A DNA stretch of 35,523 bases from an uncultured Paraprevotella sp. (GCA_944321565.1 CALULT010000033.1:1-35523); one strand, 5' to 3'; shown: positions 1 through 9,012, numbered from the stretch's first letter. Made by a program: numbers and translations. The notes: generated from the letters alone by a model not told the origin.

Positions 1-75
1 ACGATTCTTCTTTTCCATAATAAAAACACATTTAGTTATTACTTATAAATGTGTCTACCTATGTCAGTAGAAGAC
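1..75. mobile_element. possible end of an insertion sequence at the left edge
   Basis: The reverse strand reads ATG GAA AAG AAG AAT CGT from position 18 outward, which could be the first six codons of a gene leaving the window. Between it and position 69 lies an inverted repeat (cacattta ... taaatgtg) and the motif ACCTATGTCAGTAGA (55-69). A near-identical motif, ACCTAAGTCAGTAGA, occurs at the far right edge. This arrangement fits the promoter end of an insertion sequence, but no transposase is visible, so the call is weak. Confidence 0.25.
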
Positions 76-144
76 AACTGGCTTTGATGGCTCATTCTTT
101 CAGAAAAAGCCCCGCATTATATGTCTTCTTACAATCTAATTTCG

Positions 145-152
145 TACTTTTG
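145..152 (+). promoter_or_regulatory. Bacteroidota -7 promoter element for the left-hand locus
   Basis: TACTTTTG matches the TAnnTTTG -7 consensus of the Bacteroidota primary sigma factor exactly and lies 26 bases before the ATG at 179. No clear -33 TTG is visible. It would start the transcript that includes the two broken regulators and the helicase/methyltransferase genes. Confidence 0.5.
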
Positions 153-178
153 CATTAAGCTATAAGTTTTTTTCCTGT

Positions 179-403
179 ATGAAGCAACTAAATAGAATGA
201 AGGTGCCGCTTGTTGGGCAAAACAGGACGGCAAAATGGACTGTCCGGGCAGATTGGCAAGAATGCCTGTTCTGTGTCCCGCTGTTGTACAACCCATCGCA
301 GCCTGACTTCAAAACGTTTTTCCGCATCGCTGAAGTCCTGAATGTGGATGTAAGGGAGTTGCTTCATGTAGAAAAGCAAAGCGATTCAACCGATTTCCAA
401 TAG
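179..403 (+). pseudogene. XRE-type helix-turn-helix regulator with two compensating frameshifts
   Basis: The first residues (LNRMKV, NRTAKW) and the last third (QPDFKTFFRIAEVLNVDVREL) look like a small XRE-family repressor of the kind that often heads restriction and mobile loci in Bacteroidota. Between them the reading frame gives an implausible stretch. If the extra A at 239 is removed, the neighbouring frame reads WLSGQIGKNACSVSRCCT, which is exactly the expected recognition-helix region. If one A is restored near 290 (acaaccc to acaaaccc) the original frame resumes. The gene therefore carries a +1 and a -1 change that keep it open (74 aa) but scramble the DNA-binding helices. It sits 1 base before the next gene and shares its promoter. 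A sequencing error is the main alternative. Confidence 0.6.
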
Positions 404-404
404 T

Positions 405-815
405 ATGGCAATACCTATCAACATAGAAGACTTGCTTAACAAGCGCAAGATAGAGTCCAATCGTATTGAATTCAAAAAGGGCTGGAATCCGGATAAAATC
501 TATCGGACCATCTGTGCCTTTGCCAATTTTCAGATTGAGATCCCTTGCAGGGAAAGATTTGAAAATGCGAATGAGCCATTAAATGAGGCTATAAATAAAA
601 ATGCATTGACTGTTTTATTGGAAATTTCCAAGTCTCCGTATATAAAGAGAAAAGCATTATTGGAACTGACAGATATTTCAAAGGCGACATTAGAGCGTAT
701 CATAAAACAACTGTCTTCCGAACCTTTGCGTTTGATAGAGTACCAAGGTTCGCTAAAGACAGGTGGGTATGTATTGACTAAAAAGGGTTGGGCATATTTG
801 GATGCGTTGAAATAA
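405..815 (+). pseudogene. AlbA_2/Schlafen-type regulator with internal deletion
   Basis: The first 41 residues ([20 protein letters not shown] and on to ICAFAN) are the start of an AlbA_2 (putative ATP/DNA-binding) domain. The last 90 residues contain the C-terminal winged-helix segment of the same family, with [12 protein letters not shown] as the recognition-helix part and [10 protein letters not shown] at the end. Full-length members are, as I recall, about 400-500 aa. Here only 136 aa remain, and the core of AlbA_2 plus the ATPase-like middle is missing, with an in-frame junction near 521-530. The product could still be made, so the call is a remnant rather than a certain null. It follows the broken XRE gene and precedes the helicase gene, a position typical for a regulator of the locus. 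Confidence 0.6.
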
Positions 816-832
816 CCTTGTATCATGACATT

Positions 833-3800
833 ATGAGCAGCAGTTTTATTACAAATAAAGAGAAATTCTTATCAGACATCATCAATGGCATATTGCCTAA
901 GACAAATGCGGTTGATATATTGGTCGGCTATTTCTATTTCTCCGGCTATGTACAGTTATCGGAGAACCTAAAGGACAAGCAAATAAGAATATTGGTAGGA
1001 TTGGATGTTGATTTACAGATATCCGGTCATATCTGTGAAGTTGAGGCTATTCGGAAAAGATTAATCTCGAGAGGTGCCATAAAAGAAGAATACTATGAGC
1101 AGCTTGTAAAATTAATCAACGAGTCCGATTTTTTAGATACGGCAGAGAAACAGGAGCAATTCAAAATGTTTTATGGGAAAGTTTTGGATGGCACACTTGA
1201 AATACGTAAAACACTTGAGCCTTGTCACTCCAAGATGTATTTGTTCGCCTATAACGATTTAGTGAATGAGGGTGGGGAGTTGCCTGGCGTTTTAATTACA
1301 GGCTCTAGTAATCTGTCCTATCAAGGGCTAAAAGGACGTTTGGAATTAAATGCCCGCTTCAATGACAAACAAGATTATGACGAAGGCAAAAGACTCTTCG
1401 ATGAACTGTGGGAGACTTCTGTAGTGATTGTGAATAAGGATATCTTGGATGATTGGAATAACAAAGTGATGGCTCGTATCTGGTACGATAAAATCTACTC
1501 GCCTTATCTGATGTATATCAGGGTCCTTAAAGAATACTTCAATATCCCTACATCCAATAATATTTTGACTCCGTATGATATAACCGAAGGGAAGTATTCA
1601 AATTTAAGGTATCAGACAGATGCCGTACAAATGGCTCTGAATGCGTTGAATAATCATAATGGGGCTATCATAGCCGATGTTGTCGGTTTGGGTAAAAGTG
1701 TGATAGCTTCTACCATTGCACGCAATTTGAGATTGCGGACCATAATCGTGTGTCCTCCGCATTTGTATAAGCAGTGGGAAAGTTATCGTGATGAATTCGG
1801 GTTTACCGCTACCGTATTCAGTGCAGGGAAAATTGAAGATGCTGTTTTGTATTATCAAGAGTTGGTCAAAGAGGGAGAGCAGTTCCTAATCATCATAGAC
1901 GAGGCTCACCGTTTCCGTAACGAATATACACAGGATTATGCCTTGTTGCATAATCTTTGTTCGGGGAACAAAGTGCTATTGCTTACGGCCACCCCATTCA
2001 ACAATCAACCGGCGGACATTTATGCGATGATCAAGTTGTTCCAGATTCCGTCTTGTTCTACGCTCAAAACCGTTGAAAATCTTGGGGCATCATTCAAGGA
2101 TTTAATGAGCAGGTATAAGACTTTGCGTGATAAACAAAAGGAAGAAAAGATAACCGATGATGAGATTAAGGCAGAGGTTGATGACATAGCAAAAAAAATC
2201 CGTTCAATTATAAGTCCTTTGGTCATACGTCGTTCGCGGTTGGATTTACAGGATATACCGGAATATGCCAATGATTTAAAACTACAGAATATCCAGTTGG
2301 TATTACCGGATGATCCGGAAGAGTTAGAATATGATTTGAGTGAGTTGAAAGAGTTGTACCTTTCAACTCTTGACAGAATTAGTAAATCAGGAGGAGGCAG
2401 TGACTCGGTTTATCATTTTAAGGCAGCCCGTTATTCACCTGTCCTTTATATACGCGAAGAACTGAAAGACAAACTGGCAAAGGAACTTGAAGAAAAGACC
2501 GGTGTCAAGTTCAATCTTCTGCTTGGCCGACAGGCAAACATATCAAGCTTCATGCGCCATTTGTTGGTGGCTCGTTTTGAGAGTTCGGTTGCTGCATTCC
2601 AAGCATCATTGGGGTATATGATCCAATCCTCAGAGCATTTGCTCCGATGGATTGAGAAGCGTCATAAGATTCCGGTATTCAAGAAAGGTAATTTGCCGGA
2701 TGTAGAGGCTTTTTATGAGTCAGATGGTGATGGAACGGAAGAATTCGAGGAGCTTTTCGAGAAATATGAAGAACGAGGATTCTTTGAGATAGATATAAAA
2801 TATGTGAAAGATGATTTCGTGACCGATGTGGAGGCTGATATCCAGTTGTTGAAGAATTTGCGTGTGCGGTGGTTTGGCAAGGACAATGCGGTGAAGTCTG
2901 ACCCGAAGCTGGATTCATTCATTGATATTGTTCGCAAACAGATGAAGAATGAGCCGGACAGAAAGTTGATTGTATTCTCAGAATTTGCTGATACGGTGAA
3001 TTACCTGGGTGAAGCTCTTGCAAAAGCCGGACTCCCTGTAATGAAATATACTTCGGCAGATGCCACTTCTGCCAACAAAGACCGTATTCGTGCCAATTTC
3101 GATGCGGGATTAAAACCCATCTTGCAACGGAATGATTATCACATATTGGTAGCGACAGATGCCATATCCGAGGGATATAACTTGCATCGTGCCGGAGCGA
3201 TATTCAATTACGATATACCATATAACCCGACTCGTGTCATTCAACGTATAGGTCGTATTAACCGTATCAACAAGAAAGTGTTTGATAAACTATACATATA
3301 TAATTATTTCCCGACAGACGTAGGTGAAGCCGAGACCAGGACGAAGGAGATTTCTACGCTTAAGATGGCCATGATCCACGCCATTATGGGAGAAGATACA
3401 AAGGCTCTTACCAAGGAAGAGGATTTGCAAGCCTATTTTAAGGAACGTTACCGCAAGGAGTTCGCCCGTAGTGAGGAAGCATCTTGGGACACTCCTTACC
3501 GTAAATTGCTAAACAGCCTGAAAGGCACTGATGTTTATGTCAAGGCTCTGGAGCTGCCACATCGTGCAAGGACTGCCCGTAATGTGGAGAAACCAAGAAA
3601 AGGGGTATTGATGTTCGGGCGTAAAGGAGACGATTTTGTATTTAAGATGGGAGACACGCTGAATAATCCGGTAATGATTTCAGTTGAAGAGGCGATTTCG
3701 CTTTTTGATGCAGATAAAAACGAACAACCAGCTGATTTCACTCCTGATTTCGATGGGGTGTATCAAAAGGTGAAAGCTTCTTTATTCAGTAGTGATGTAA

Positions 3801-4081
3801 CAGAGCGAAATGAAAAAGAGCTGATAAATGCCTTGGCCAAAGTAAAGGTCTTGATGAAAAATCAGTTGTTGTCTAAAGATTATTTGTCGGATTTGGCTCA
3901 GGTGCTTAAAGCCGATGCATTGTCGGGCTATGAGATAAGATATATCAATCAATTGGCTCCCAAAGATGCCGGAAAATTGCCGTTGAAAATCTCCGCTGAA
4001 TACTTGGCACGTATGATTAATAGCCAAAACAAGGTGGATGAAGGTGAAGAGACATTGATTTTAAGTGAAGAATTACAATAA
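833..4081 (+). CDS. PLD-domain / DEAH helicase fusion, restriction-like
   Basis: Predicted DNA-translocating nuclease of a restriction-like defence system, 1,082 aa from the ATG at 833 (an upstream TTG at 788 is in frame but overlaps the previous gene). Residues 1-190 form a phospholipase D-like nuclease domain with one HxK motif (H132, K134) followed by GSSNLS near 157. Then comes a superfamily 2 helicase core: Walker A DVVGLGKS (282), DEAH (356-359), TATPFNN (385), and in the second lobe ATDAISEGYNLH and QRIGRINRI (about 803). The C-terminal 200 residues are not recognised. Only one HxK half-site is present, so an active PLD nuclease would need a dimer. The gene lies 12 bases before the methyltransferase gene, so the two are almost certainly co-transcribed. 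Domain calls are secure; the defence role is inferred. Confidence 0.88.
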   Translation: MSSSFITNKEKFLSDIINGILPKTNAVDILVGYFYFSGYVQLSENLKDKQIRILVGLDVDLQISGHICEVEAIRKRLISRGAIKEEYYEQLVKLINESDFLDTAEKQEQFKMFYGKVLDGTLEIRKTLEPCHSKMYLFAYNDLVNEGGELPGVLITGSSNLSYQGLKGRLELNARFNDKQDYDEGKRLFDELWETSVVIVNKDILDDWNNKVMARIWYDKIYSPYLMYIRVLKEYFNIPTSNNILTPYDITEGKYSNLRYQTDAVQMALNALNNHNGAIIADVVGLGKSVIASTIARNLRLRTIIVCPPHLYKQWESYRDEFGFTATVFSAGKIEDAVLYYQELVKEGEQFLIIIDEAHRFRNEYTQDYALLHNLCSGNKVLLLTATPFNNQPADIYAMIKLFQIPSCSTLKTVENLGASFKDLMSRYKTLRDKQKEEKITDDEIKAEVDDIAKKIRSIISPLVIRRSRLDLQDIPEYANDLKLQNIQLVLPDDPEELEYDLSELKELYLSTLDRISKSGGGSDSVYHFKAARYSPVLYIREELKDKLAKELEEKTGVKFNLLLGRQANISSFMRHLLVARFESSVAAFQASLGYMIQSSEHLLRWIEKRHKIPVFKKGNLPDVEAFYESDGDGTEEFEELFEKYEERGFFEIDIKYVKDDFVTDVEADIQLLKNLRVRWFGKDNAVKSDPKLDSFIDIVRKQMKNEPDRKLIVFSEFADTVNYLGEALAKAGLPVMKYTSADATSANKDRIRANFDAGLKPILQRNDYHILVATDAISEGYNLHRAGAIFNYDIPYNPTRVIQRIGRINRINKKVFDKLYIYNYFPTDVGEAETRTKEISTLKMAMIHAIMGEDTKALTKEEDLQAYFKERYRKEFARSEEASWDTPYRKLLNSLKGTDVYVKALELPHRARTARNVEKPRKGVLMFGRKGDDFVFKMGDTLNNPVMISVEEAISLFDADKNEQPADFTPDFDGVYQKVKASLFSSDVTERNEKELINALAKVKVLMKNQLLSKDYLSDLAQVLKADALSGYEIRYINQLAPKDAGKLPLKISAEYLARMINSQNKVDEGEETLILSEELQ

Positions 4082-4093
4082 AAAAGACTCAAA

Positions 4094-7000
4094 ATGGAAT
4101 TCAATAAAACATATAATCGACAGGAGTTTATCAACTTCCTACAAAACAGTTTTTTGCCTGAAGATTTCATACCGGTTACAACTTCCGTGGAGTTTAGAAC
4201 CAAAATGAAATATACTACTCAAGCTGTAAAATTAGGTTCATCAGATTCTCTGGATCTAGTGGTCTACGAAGTAAAGCACACTTCAAAAAATGATGCCCGT
4301 GTTTCGCTTTCAAAAGAAGCGTTCCGTATGTTGGCCGACGAAATGGAAGACAGGGCTTTGGTCGTTTTTGTACCTGAAGACAATAGCGAGAACTATCGCT
4401 TTTCCCTTATTGAAATTACGCTTGAAGCGAAAGATAACTCGGCTCGTATCACACGGAATTATAGCAACCCACGCCGATATAGTTATTTCCTCGGGAAAGG
4501 CATTGCCTATTACACACCCAATAAGTACCTGAATGAAAAAGGCCGTGTTGTCAATGCGGAGGATTTGCGTAGCCGTTTCTCCATCGAGGTGCTTACAAAG
4601 GAATTCTATCAGGAGTTGAGTGACTGGTACGCTTGGGCTATTAAAATCATACGTTTTCCAAACGATCTTAACGACAAGACGGATGATGATAAGTTCAATA
4701 ATGAGAGTGCCATCCGCTTGATTACCCGTTTGATATTTGTCTGGTTCTTGAAGCAACGTCACCTTGTGCCCGATGAGTTTTTTGACGAACAATATATTGC
4801 GGCTAATCTGATAGAAGGCTTTAATCCCCATGCCATGGCCGATTTGTTCAGCAAATCCAATGAAAGCAAATACTACAAAGCCATCTTGCAGAATCTCTTC
4901 TTTGCCATGCTTAATAGTCCCATTACGCCGGAAGGAAGTAACGAACTTTCAGAGAGGCATTTCAGAAAAGGCCGTGGGGATTATGACAATAACAAGCTGA
5001 TGCGCTATGAGAATTATTTTATGAACCCGCAGTTGTTCGTTGATTTGGCGAACAAGACTGTTCCGTTCTTGAACGGAGGGCTATTCGATTGTTTAGACGA
5101 GAAGGACAAGGACTTGTATTATGACGGCTTTAGCGACCGCGAAGCTGTAAAAAAAGCGTTGATAGTTCCCGATTATCTTTTCTTTGGCGAGGAGGTCGGG
5201 AAAAACATAGACTTGTCGGAATGGTATGGAGACAAGAAAAAGAAGAAAGTTTCAGCCCGAGGAATAATTGATATACTGAAACGTTATAACTTTACCGTAG
5301 AGGAGAATACGCCGTTCGATCAGGAAGTATCGCTCGACCCGGAATTGTTGGGTAAAGTGTTTGAGAATTTGCTTGCATCCTATAATCCAGAGACGCAGAC
5401 CACAGCCAGAAAACAGACCGGTTCGTTCTATACGCCGCGGGAGATTGTGCAATATATGGTTGATGAAAGTCTGGTTGCTCACCTCAAACGCACTGTGGGC
5501 GATGATTTTGAAGCGCAATACCGTCAATTGATGCAATATACAGACGAGGCTGTTGACCTTACCGAAAATCAGAGGAAACAAATCATGCTGTCGCTCTATA
5601 ACTGCAAAGTTTTTGACCCAGCTTGTGGTTCAGGTGCTTTTCCAATGGGTATGCTGCAACAGATGGTGCATATTCTCAGCCGTATTGACCCCGATAATAC
5701 GCAATGGAAGGAGATGATGCTCAATAAGGCTATTGATGAAACATCGGATGCCTATCGTACGGCATCTTCTGATGAACGCCGGGAAATCATCGCCGACATT
5801 GAACGAAGTTTTGATGAAAGCGTCAATCGTCCGGACTATGCTCGTAAACTTTACTTGATAGAAAATTGCATTTACGGTGTCGATATACAGCCTATTGCTA
5901 TCCAAATCAGTAAGCTCCGCTTTTTTATATCTTTGGTGGTTGATCAGAAATCCAATGATAATCCCGTAGAAAACTTTGGTATTCGTCCGCTTCCGAACCT
6001 TGAAGCAAAATTTGTGGCAGCCAACACGTTGATTGGCTTAAATAAGAAAGATGCATCTTTGTTTGATCGTGCGGAGATAAAGGCGAAAGAAAATGAATTA
6101 AAGATTGCAAAGCACAAAATATTTGGGGCAAAGACCGTACGCACCAAGCGTAAATATCGTCAGATTGTAAATGATTTACGTCTTGAAATAGCCAAAATGT
6201 TGGAAGACTGTGGCGCTGTAGGTAATGCAGAAGCTCAACAATTGGCATCATGGGATATGTTTGACCAAAATGCGTCTTCGCCTTTTTTCGACCCCGAATG
6301 GATGTTCAACGTAAAAGAGGGATTCGATATTGTTATTGGGAATCCGCCGTATATAAGTGCTATAGATTTGAAAAAATCGCTCGGTAATACGAATTACAAA
6401 TATTTAAAAAGTCTTTTTCAAACTTCAAAAGGTGCGGTAGATATTTATGTTTATTTCTTTGAAAAGGGTTTAGGCTTATTGTGTAATGGTGGTACATTAT
6501 CTTTTATAACTCCGAACAAATATCTTTCAGCAAATTACGGAAAAACATTACGTGCTTACTTGATGACTAATGCAAAAATCACAACCGTATTAGACGTTTC
6601 AAGGGATAGCGTTTTTGATGCTGATACATATCCAGTTGTTAGTATTATTCGTAAATCTTCTGATGCTAAAGCTTATGAGTTTACTGCCATTGACAAATAT
6701 AAAATTGAACATAAATTCAATTCTTCTCAACTGTTTGAATTACCAGAATACAATTGGGGATTTATACTTAGCACCAAGTATGAATTAACTAAAAAAGTCC
6801 TTCTTAAAAGTAAATCAATTTTAGATGTTTGTAAAATCAATGCAACATCTACTGCTTCTGAAGCAGACGAATTTCACAATTCATTATATAGTGATGAAAA
6901 AATGGGACTCAAACTTATCAACACAGGAACGATAGATCCGTATTGTAACTTTTGGGGAGTTCGCAATTTGACAGACAAAGGTGAACTGTATTTATACCCA

Positions 7001-7504
7001 ATGCTACCCAATAATGCAAAAATATTAGGGATAAATCGGTATAATCTTTATAATAGTCCCAAAATTGTAATTGCAAAAATGTCACTTCGTCTTGAAGGCT
7101 TTTTTGACGAGAAAGGTGAATATGCATCAATCAATACCAACTGTCTGCATAGCATAAAAGTTAGTCCTTTAAAGTTAATGGGATGGATACATAGTAAATT
7201 ATTTAATTATATATATGAGTGCTATTTCGAGGGATTGAGAATGTCAGGTAATTATTTGCCATTTACAGCACCTTATCTCTCATGTATGTGTGTACCAGTG
7301 AATATAAATTTTTTGGAAATAGATAATTTAGTCATGTCTATACTCTCTGCTAAACGTTTAGCATTAGATACAGACATAACTGCATTAGAACAACAAATTG
7401 ACTTGTTAATTTATCATCTTTATGATCTTACCTATGATGAAGTGTTAATAGTAGATCCTCAAACATCAATAACACGTGAAGAATATGAAGCAGTGGATGA
7501 TTAA
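4094..7504 (+). CDS. Eco57I-type N6-adenine DNA methyltransferase with N-terminal nuclease-like domain
   Basis: 1,136-aa modification subunit, possibly combining modification and restriction. The N-terminus has a PD-(D/E)xK-like pattern, LDLVVYEVKH (D54, E59, K61). The methyltransferase core has motif I DPACGSGAF (from residue 508) and the catalytic NPPY (750-753), both typical of amino-methyltransferases of the type IIG/ISP/PglX kind. Residues after about 760 should be the target recognition domain. GC content falls abruptly there: hand counts give 28/60 for bases 5461-5520, 18/60 for 6421-6480 and 14/60 for 7021-7080. That suggests exchange of the specificity half. There is no separate HsdS-like specificity subunit. 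The partner is the upstream PLD-helicase. The last bases overlap the following membrane-protein gene. A PglX- or DISARM-like methylase is the closest alternative, but the companion genes of those systems are absent. Confidence 0.88.
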   Translation: MEFNKTYNRQEFINFLQNSFLPEDFIPVTTSVEFRTKMKYTTQAVKLGSSDSLDLVVYEVKHTSKNDARVSLSKEAFRMLADEMEDRALVVFVPEDNSENYRFSLIEITLEAKDNSARITRNYSNPRRYSYFLGKGIAYYTPNKYLNEKGRVVNAEDLRSRFSIEVLTKEFYQELSDWYAWAIKIIRFPNDLNDKTDDDKFNNESAIRLITRLIFVWFLKQRHLVPDEFFDEQYIAANLIEGFNPHAMADLFSKSNESKYYKAILQNLFFAMLNSPITPEGSNELSERHFRKGRGDYDNNKLMRYENYFMNPQLFVDLANKTVPFLNGGLFDCLDEKDKDLYYDGFSDREAVKKALIVPDYLFFGEEVGKNIDLSEWYGDKKKKKVSARGIIDILKRYNFTVEENTPFDQEVSLDPELLGKVFENLLASYNPETQTTARKQTGSFYTPREIVQYMVDESLVAHLKRTVGDDFEAQYRQLMQYTDEAVDLTENQRKQIMLSLYNCKVFDPACGSGAFPMGMLQQMVHILSRIDPDNTQWKEMMLNKAIDETSDAYRTASSDERREIIADIERSFDESVNRPDYARKLYLIENCIYGVDIQPIAIQISKLRFFISLVVDQKSNDNPVENFGIRPLPNLEAKFVAANTLIGLNKKDASLFDRAEIKAKENELKIAKHKIFGAKTVRTKRKYRQIVNDLRLEIAKMLEDCGAVGNAEAQQLASWDMFDQNASSPFFDPEWMFNVKEGFDIVIGNPPYISAIDLKKSLGNTNYKYLKSLFQTSKGAVDIYVYFFEKGLGLLCNGGTLSFITPNKYLSANYGKTLRAYLMTNAKITTVLDVSRDSVFDADTYPVVSIIRKSSDAKAYEFTAIDKYKIEHKFNSSQLFELPEYNWGFILSTKYELTKKVLLKSKSILDVCKINATSTASEADEFHNSLYSDEKMGLKLINTGTIDPYCNFWGVRNLTDKGELYLYPMLPNNAKILGINRYNLYNSPKIVIAKMSLRLEGFFDEKGEYASINTNCLHSIKVSPLKLMGWIHSKLFNYIYECYFEGLRMSGNYLPFTAPYLSCMCVPVNINFLEIDNLVMSILSAKRLALDTDITALEQQIDLLIYHLYDLTYDEVLIVDPQTSITREEYEAVDD

Positions 7505-8228
7505 TTTAGTATTGTTATTATTGTCTTTAGTAGCATTATTATTCTCATTATTAAAGGTAACACCATTTGAAATTACAAGTGAAACTTATATTGGAACAAT
7601 TGTTACTTTATTAAGTTTTGCTGCTGCTCTTGTTATTGGATATCAAATATATAATGCTATTGAACTTAGAAAAGAGATAGAAAATCAAAGGAAAAAGTAT
7701 GACGAAATTGTAAAGCGTAATGAGGAAATAGAAGGTAAACTCAAGTGTCATGAATATGCAATGCAGGAAGGATTTGATATTATTTCTTCTCTTATAGCCT
7801 ATAATAGTAGGCAATCTGAACTCGTCTGTGGAATAGCATTTCAAGATATGCACCGAGCATTGTTATCTTCAATAGAAACCGAAAGAACGGACTATGACTG
7901 GATTTTTGGTTGGATGAGAATGTTTATAAGTGAGATGAATAGTCTAACGTTTACTTCAGGATATGCTAAGCTAGCGGATGGAAGCTATCGCATTAATGTA
8001 CCAGGAGATAATAATTATGATAAAACAATACAGGAGGTAATAGATGAGTTTACTAAACCTATAAAAGAAGACGAAACACTAATTCGTTCAAATAAAAATT
8101 TCTGTAAAATTCAATTGGAGTATAATCGGGTAATGAAACTATTCTATAAAAGGTTGTCTAATATAGCGCAAGATCCTATGAAGCAGTTAACAGCCGAAGA
8201 AATAGCTCACATTGTTAATCCAATGTAA
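7485..8228 (+). CDS. membrane-anchored coiled-coil protein of unknown function
   Basis: About 247 aa from the ATG at 7485; a GTG at 7476 and an ATG at 7497 are also in frame. All three starts overlap the end of the methyltransferase gene. Two hydrophobic segments open the protein (LVLLLLSLVALLFSLL and IGTIVTLLSFAAALVIGY), followed by a charged probable coiled coil (ELRKEIENQRKKYDEIVKRN) and about 170 mainly helical soluble residues. I recognise no family. Base composition is very low in GC (11/60 in bases 7501-7560), like the end of the methyltransferase and unlike the next gene. It is therefore likely to have arrived with that segment. A role as a membrane effector or accessory of the restriction system is conceivable but not shown. 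Confidence 0.72.
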   Translation: MKQWMINLVLLLLSLVALLFSLLKVTPFEITSETYIGTIVTLLSFAAALVIGYQIYNAIELRKEIENQRKKYDEIVKRNEEIEGKLKCHEYAMQEGFDIISSLIAYNSRQSELVCGIAFQDMHRALLSSIETERTDYDWIFGWMRMFISEMNSLTFTSGYAKLADGSYRINVPGDNNYDKTIQEVIDEFTKPIKEDETLIRSNKNFCKIQLEYNRVMKLFYKRLSNIAQDPMKQLTAEEIAHIVNPM

Positions 8229-8336
8229 TGGGTAAGCACAATTATGGAAAACTTTAAAAGTGTGAGATGAAATAAATGTGCCAATTAAATTTGAAAATGG
8301 AGCTTGTTGTAATATAATTTTTTATCTAATTGAAAT

Positions 8337-8993
8337 ATGTCCAGATTAAGCAAACTATACGAAGCTATGGAAACTCTTCGCAAAGAAGGACTACCAGTAG
8401 ATGAAAACCTTGAGAAAAAGGCTAATGAATTGGAAGAAGACATCATCAAGAAAGAAATTCTTCCGGTGTTGAGTAAGACCATTGAGCCTGCGTTGCAACC
8501 GGTAAAGCGAGAATTGGTGTTGGTGGTAGATTATGTGCCCGGACAACCATTGAGCGTTCATTTGAGCCGTAAGCGTAACTTTACCGCAGAACTTACAGAT
8601 GCCAAGGAAATGGTACTTGATCCGGAGGTAACTCATCGGAATCGCCTTTCAAGTTCAGAGGGAAAGATAGAGAGAGGTCCGGCAAGAGACATGTCTGTGA
8701 TATTCCCGGACGGAACTGTCATTGCGGAAAAGACTGCTGTGGAAACGCTGGTCGCGGTCGTACAGAAAATCGGGGTGGCACAAGTGCGCCAAGTAGTAGA
8801 GGAGTATAACCTGAAGTTCTGCAAAGTTCCGGTGATTTCAAATCGAAGGGATGCAAAATATGGCAAGAGCCAGCGGGATTTGGGTGGAGGATGGCTGTTG
8901 ATTACCCATAGCAACAATCTCATGAAAAAGGCTTTTATTGAAAAGGTCTCGGAGATTTTGCATCTTGGGCTTAAAGTCATATTAAAGGAATAA
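8337..8993 (+). CDS. uncharacterised accessory protein downstream of the restriction-like genes
   Basis: 218 aa, no signal peptide or membrane segment. The N-terminal 55 residues are charged and helical, perhaps a coiled coil (LRKEGLPVDENLEKKANELE). The middle is a beta-rich region (ELVLVVDYVPGQPLSVHLSR). The C-terminal 90 residues (from TAVETLVAVVQKIG to the end) form a compact alpha/beta segment with a GGGWLLITHS motif. That segment resembles an accessory domain I associate with restriction loci, but I cannot name it. GC content is back to the level of the methyltransferase core (28/60 for 8821-8880), so this gene probably belongs to the ancestral locus and not to the AT-rich insert before it. 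Confidence 0.7.
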   Translation: MSRLSKLYEAMETLRKEGLPVDENLEKKANELEEDIIKKEILPVLSKTIEPALQPVKRELVLVVDYVPGQPLSVHLSRKRNFTAELTDAKEMVLDPEVTHRNRLSSSEGKIERGPARDMSVIFPDGTVIAEKTAVETLVAVVQKIGVAQVRQVVEEYNLKFCKVPVISNRRDAKYGKSQRDLGGGWLLITHSNNLMKKAFIEKVSEILHLGLKVILKE

Positions 8994-9012
8994 TATTTGT
9001 GGAGTAAGAATT

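Noticed and set aside
833-7504. Assignment of the helicase/methyltransferase pair to BREX or DISARM
   Set aside because: Large methylase with NPPY and a helicase fit in part, but no PglZ, BrxC, BrxL, DrmA, DrmB or separate DrmC gene is present within the window.
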